Shown here one piece after another: positions 6,360-9,093 of a stretch of 9,093 nt of DNA. Numbering within the stretch: position 1 is the stretch's first letter; every line of letters begins with the position of its first letter. Source of the DNA: Rhodobacterales bacterium (GTDB lineage: Bacteria > Pseudomonadota > Alphaproteobacteria > Rhodobacterales > Rhodobacteraceae). The position numbers and the translations under genes were made by a program. The stretch lies in the NCBI GenBank assembly GCA_013298485.1, contig JAAFHS010000063.1, positions 1-9,093 on the forward strand, written 5' to 3'. The notes under the pieces are model-generated. The model was not told the DNA's origin, made no database searches, and saw nothing but the letters and a program-made list of their open reading frames with translations.

Positions 6360-8704
6360 GCATGGGTCGCGCGCTGCCGCATGATTCCGGCCCGCTGCAT
6401 GTGACGGGGGCGGCGCGCTATGTCGATGACATCCCGCTGCCCGGCGGCGCGCTGCATCTGGCCTTTGGGTTGTCTGGTTGCGCGCATGGCGAGATCGCGG
6501 AGATTGACGTCAGCGCGGTGCGGGCATCGATGGGGGTGGTGGCGGTCTATACTGCCGCTGACTTTGCGGTGATGCCGGACTGTTCGCCGTCAGCCCATGA
6601 TGAGCCGCTGCTGGCGGTGGACCGGGTGCATTATATGGGCCAGCCGGTGTTTCTGGTGGTGGCGGACAGTCATCTGGCGGCACGGGCCGCCGCACGGCTG
6701 GGGCGCATCACTTACCGCGAACTGCCCGCGATCCTGACGGTGGATGAGGCGCTGGCGGCGGATGCGCGGTTCGAACAGGGGCCGGTGATCTGGGCTAAAG
6801 GTGATGCGAGTGCTGCGATTGCCGTGGCGGCGCATGTGATCGAAGGCCGGATGGAGGTGGGCGGGCAGGAGCACTTTTATCTGGAAGGTCAGGTTGCGGC
6901 AGCGATCCCCCAGGAGGATGGGATGCTGGTCTATTCCTCGACCCAACATCCGACGGAGGTCCAGCACAAGGTGGCGCATGCGCTGCATCTGCCGATGTCG
7001 GCGGTGCGGGTGGAAGTGCGGCGCATGGGTGGGGGGTTCGGGGGCAAGGAGTCACAGGGGAACGCCTTGGCAATGGCCTGCGCGATTGCGGCGCGGGATA
7101 CGGGGCGGGCATGCAAGATGCGGTACGACCGGGATGATGACATGGTCATCACGGGCAAGCGGCATGATCTGCGGATTTTGTACCGGGCGGGGGTGGATGA
7201 CGCGGGGCGCATTCTGGGGCTGGAGTTCACGCATCTGGTGCGCTGCGGCTGGAGCCAGGATCTGAGCCTGCCTGTGGCGGACCGGGCGATGCTGCATGCG
7301 GATAACTGCTATCACTTGCCTGCGGTCCGGATTGAGAGTCACCGTTTGCGCACGAATACGCAAAGTGCGACGGCGTTCCGCGGCTTTGGCGGGCCGCAGG
7401 GGATGCTGGGGATCGAGAGGGTGATGGATCATGTGGCGCATGCGCTGCGGCTGGACCCGCTGGTGGTGCGAAAGGCCAACTTTTATGCTGCTGCATCAGC
7501 GCCGGGGGGCCGTCTGCCCCCCGGCCCCCCCGAGGATAGTTTTCAACAGAGGAAGGAGGGGGTTGCGCAAACCACGCCCTATCACATGCCGGTTGAGGAT
7601 TTTGTCGGACATGATCTGGTGGCGGCGCTGGAACAATCATCGGATTTTCAGGCGCGGCGGGCGGCGATTGCGGCATGGAACAAGGGCAGCCCGATTCTGA
7701 AGCGGGGGATCGCGCTGACGCCGGTGAAGTTCGGGATATCCTTTACGCTGACCTGGCTGAACCAGGCGGGCGCGCTGGTGCATGTGTATCAGGACGGATC
7801 GGTGCATCTGAACCACGGGGGCACGGAGATGGGGCAAGGGTTGTTCCAGAAGGTGGCGCAGGTGGTGGCGGGGGTGTTCGGGATTGATGCGGGTGCAGTG
7901 AAGATCACGGCGACGGATACCGGGAAAGTGCCGAATACATCGGCGACAGCGGCAAGTTCGGGGGCTGATCTGAACGGGATGGCAGCGAAGGTGGCGGCAG
8001 AGGTGATCCGGGGGCGGATGGCGGATTTTCTGGCGGAAAAGCATCAGGTGAAGCCGGGGGCAGTGCGGTTTGCGGACGGCATGGTGCGCGTGGCGGGCGA
8101 GACCTATGATTTCGCGCGGGTGGTGATGTGGGCCTATCAGGCGCGGATATCGCTGTCATCGACAGGGTTTTACGCAACGCCGAAGATCGTGTGGGACAGG
8201 GTGCGGGGCACGGGGCGGCCATTCTATTATTTCGCCTACGGGGCGGCAGTGACGGAAGTGGTGATCGACACGCTGACGGGGGAAAACCGCATTCTGCGCA
8301 CGGATATCCTGCATGATACGGGGACATCGTTGAACCCGGCCTTGGATATCGGGCAGATCGAGGGGGCTTATGTGCAGGGTGCGGGGTGGCTGACGACGGA
8401 GGAGCTGGTATGGGACGGGAAAGGCCGACTTTCGACGCATGCGCCGAGCACCTACAAGATCCCCGCCTGTTCGGATCGGCCGCCCGTGTTCAACGTGGCC
8501 CTGTGGGGGCAGCCGAACCGTGAGGATGCGGTGGGGAAATCAAAAGCCGTGGGTGAGCCGCCCTTCATGCTGGGGATATCGGTACTGATGGCACTGAGCG
8601 ATGCGGTGGCGGCCTGCGGGGATGGGTCGGTCTATCCGGCCCTCGACGCGCCTGCGACAGCGGAGCGGGTACTGTGGGCGGTGGAACGGGTGCGAGATGT
8701 TTGA
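6356..8704 (+). CDS. xdhB: xanthine dehydrogenase molybdenum-binding subunit XdhB
   Basis: The 782-residue large subunit hydroxylates hypoxanthine and xanthine at the molybdenum centre. An N-terminal hammerhead domain (GAARYVDDIPLPG at about 18-30) is followed by the Mo-binding domains. Active-site residues are all visible. Gln197 lies in SSTQ, Glu232 in GGGFGGKES, Arg310 in ADRAM, and Arg342 and Phe344 in FRGFGG. GGTEMGQG is at about 488-495 and Glu734 is in VGEPPF. Gln197, Glu232 and Arg310 coincide with R. capsulatus numbering, and Glu734 corresponds to its Glu730. Presence of the Arg310 and Phe344 pair favours xanthine dehydrogenase over aldehyde or CO dehydrogenases. The ATG at 6356 overlaps the xdhA stop and has GGGGGTGG at 6344-6351 as ribosome site. 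Residues 382-401, between RKANFY and TTPYH, are encoded by an inverted copy of the repeat in xdhA. The 3' end overlaps xdhC by 8 bases. Confidence 0.96.
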   Translation: MSMGRALPHDSGPLHVTGAARYVDDIPLPGGALHLAFGLSGCAHGEIAEIDVSAVRASMGVVAVYTAADFAVMPDCSPSAHDEPLLAVDRVHYMGQPVFLVVADSHLAARAAARLGRITYRELPAILTVDEALAADARFEQGPVIWAKGDASAAIAVAAHVIEGRMEVGGQEHFYLEGQVAAAIPQEDGMLVYSSTQHPTEVQHKVAHALHLPMSAVRVEVRRMGGGFGGKESQGNALAMACAIAARDTGRACKMRYDRDDDMVITGKRHDLRILYRAGVDDAGRILGLEFTHLVRCGWSQDLSLPVADRAMLHADNCYHLPAVRIESHRLRTNTQSATAFRGFGGPQGMLGIERVMDHVAHALRLDPLVVRKANFYAAASAPGGRLPPGPPEDSFQQRKEGVAQTTPYHMPVEDFVGHDLVAALEQSSDFQARRAAIAAWNKGSPILKRGIALTPVKFGISFTLTWLNQAGALVHVYQDGSVHLNHGGTEMGQGLFQKVAQVVAGVFGIDAGAVKITATDTGKVPNTSATAASSGADLNGMAAKVAAEVIRGRMADFLAEKHQVKPGAVRFADGMVRVAGETYDFARVVMWAYQARISLSSTGFYATPKIVWDRVRGTGRPFYYFAYGAAVTEVVIDTLTGENRILRTDILHDTGTSLNPALDIGQIEGAYVQGAGWLTTEELVWDGKGRLSTHAPSTYKIPACSDRPPVFNVALWGQPNREDAVGKSKAVGEPPFMLGISVLMALSDAVAACGDGSVYPALDAPATAERVLWAVERVRDV
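7501..7557 (-). repeat. palindromic repeat, copy B (inverted), in frame inside xdhB
   Basis: Read on the minus strand, this segment carries the same three blocks as copy A: TCCTTCCTCT (7548-7557), TATCCTCGGGGGG and the 19-base GGGGGGCAGACGGCCCCCC (7504-7522). The blocks are spaced as in copy A except that 13 bases are missing between the second and third. Its hairpin is longer, with arms GCCGGGGGGC (7501-7510) and GCCCCCCGGC (7516-7525) giving a perfect 10-bp stem and 5-base loop. It encodes XdhB residues of about 382-401, rich in Pro and Gly then charged, and leaves the reading frame open. Confidence 0.8.
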
Positions 8705-9093
8705 TGTGGCAGCCCTGCAGGCGGCGATTGATGCGCACGGGCCTGTGGCCCGGGTAGTGATTGCCGCGCATGCTGGATCGAGCCCGCGTGAGGTGGGGGC
8801 TTCGATGCTGGTATGGCACGATGGTCAATCCGGCACGATTGGAGGCGGTGCACTGGAATGGGAGGCGACGGCTCGGGCCAGAGAGGCGATAGAGTTGGGA
8901 GATCGGCTCGACAAGATTGCGCTGGGGCCGGAGCTTGGACAGTGTTGCGGCGGCGGGGTTCTTATCCTGACGGAAGTATGGACTTCAGCGCGGCTTTCGT
9001 TGGTAAGCGGCGATGCCTGTGTCCGGCCCATGCCCGGCTTTGGTGGCGAAATGCCTTTGAAGGTCGCCAATCGTCTGAGACGCGCGCGGAACG
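8697..9093 (+). CDS. xdhC: xanthine dehydrogenase accessory protein XdhC, N-terminal part
   Basis: The first 132 codons are visible and open to the window end; the rest lies beyond it. The sequence has the hallmarks of the XdhC/CoxI family N-terminal domain. These are AAHAGSSPREVGASMLV at about residues 25-41, GTIGGGALEWEA, and LGPELGQCCGGGVLIL with paired Cys83 and Cys84. In R. capsulatus, XdhC binds molybdopterin cofactor, supports its sulfuration together with a NifS-like desulfurase, and inserts it into XdhB. It acts in the cytoplasm and is not part of the mature enzyme. The ATG at 8697 overlaps the last 8 bases of xdhB, so the operon runs xdhA-xdhB-xdhC with coupled translation. The C-terminal Rossmann-like part expected for the family is not in view. 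The last visible residues show no frameshift or stop. Confidence 0.93.
   Translation, partial: MFDVAALQAAIDAHGPVARVVIAAHAGSSPREVGASMLVWHDGQSGTIGGGALEWEATARAREAIELGDRLDKIALGPELGQCCGGGVLILTEVWTSARLSLVSGDACVRPMPGFGGEMPLKVANRLRRARN

Noticed and set aside
5436..7557. The G- and C-runs in xdhA and xdhB as sequencing or frameshift errors
   Set aside because: The reading frame stays open through both segments. Conserved motifs downstream (the XdhA FAD site; XdhB GGTEMGQG and VGEPPF) are in the same frame as those upstream, and the two segments match each other as repeats.

Overview
The window is GC-rich chromosomal DNA, most likely from an alphaproteobacterium of the Rhodobacteraceae. Three things suggest this. 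The gene order fdsA-fdhD(fdsC)-fdsD is that of the NAD-linked, molybdenum-dependent formate dehydrogenase operon known from Rhodobacter capsulatus. The three-gene xdhABC layout, with separate FeS/FAD and Mo subunits, is also the R. capsulatus arrangement. The XdhB active-site residues fall at exactly the R. capsulatus numbers as far as residue 310.

Layout. (1) Positions 1-1276, plus strand: the tail of fdsA, then fdhD/fdsC, then fdsD, all overlapping and evidently one operon that continues upstream of the window. (2) Positions 1277-1337: a short convergent gap with a GC-rich hairpin that may terminate both sides. (3) Positions 1338-4769, minus strand: complete dnaE, the replicative DNA polymerase III alpha subunit. 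(4) Positions 4770-4943: a divergent spacer that should hold the dnaE and xdh promoters. It also contains a 33-codon open frame that ends on a TGATG junction. (5) Positions 4944-9093, plus strand: xdhA and xdhB complete and xdhC truncated by the window end, again with overlapping starts and stops.

How the genes work together. The two flanking operons encode molybdenum hydroxylase or oxidoreductase complexes that pass electrons to NAD. Formate dehydrogenase oxidises formate to CO2. Xanthine dehydrogenase oxidises hypoxanthine and xanthine to urate in purine breakdown. Each operon carries its own maturation factor: FdhD/FdsC for the bis-MGD cofactor and XdhC for the sulfurated molybdopterin cofactor. 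dnaE is an unrelated housekeeping gene between them.

The main unusual observation is a GC-rich palindromic repeat present twice, once inside xdhA (5436-5502) and once inverted inside xdhB (7501-7557). Both copies lie in frame, add low-complexity peptide to what look like a linker and a loop, and leave every recognised active-site motif intact. Because they are inverted in one operon, they could also base-pair with each other in the mRNA. I found no CRISPR array, tRNA, rRNA, insertion sequence or defence system.
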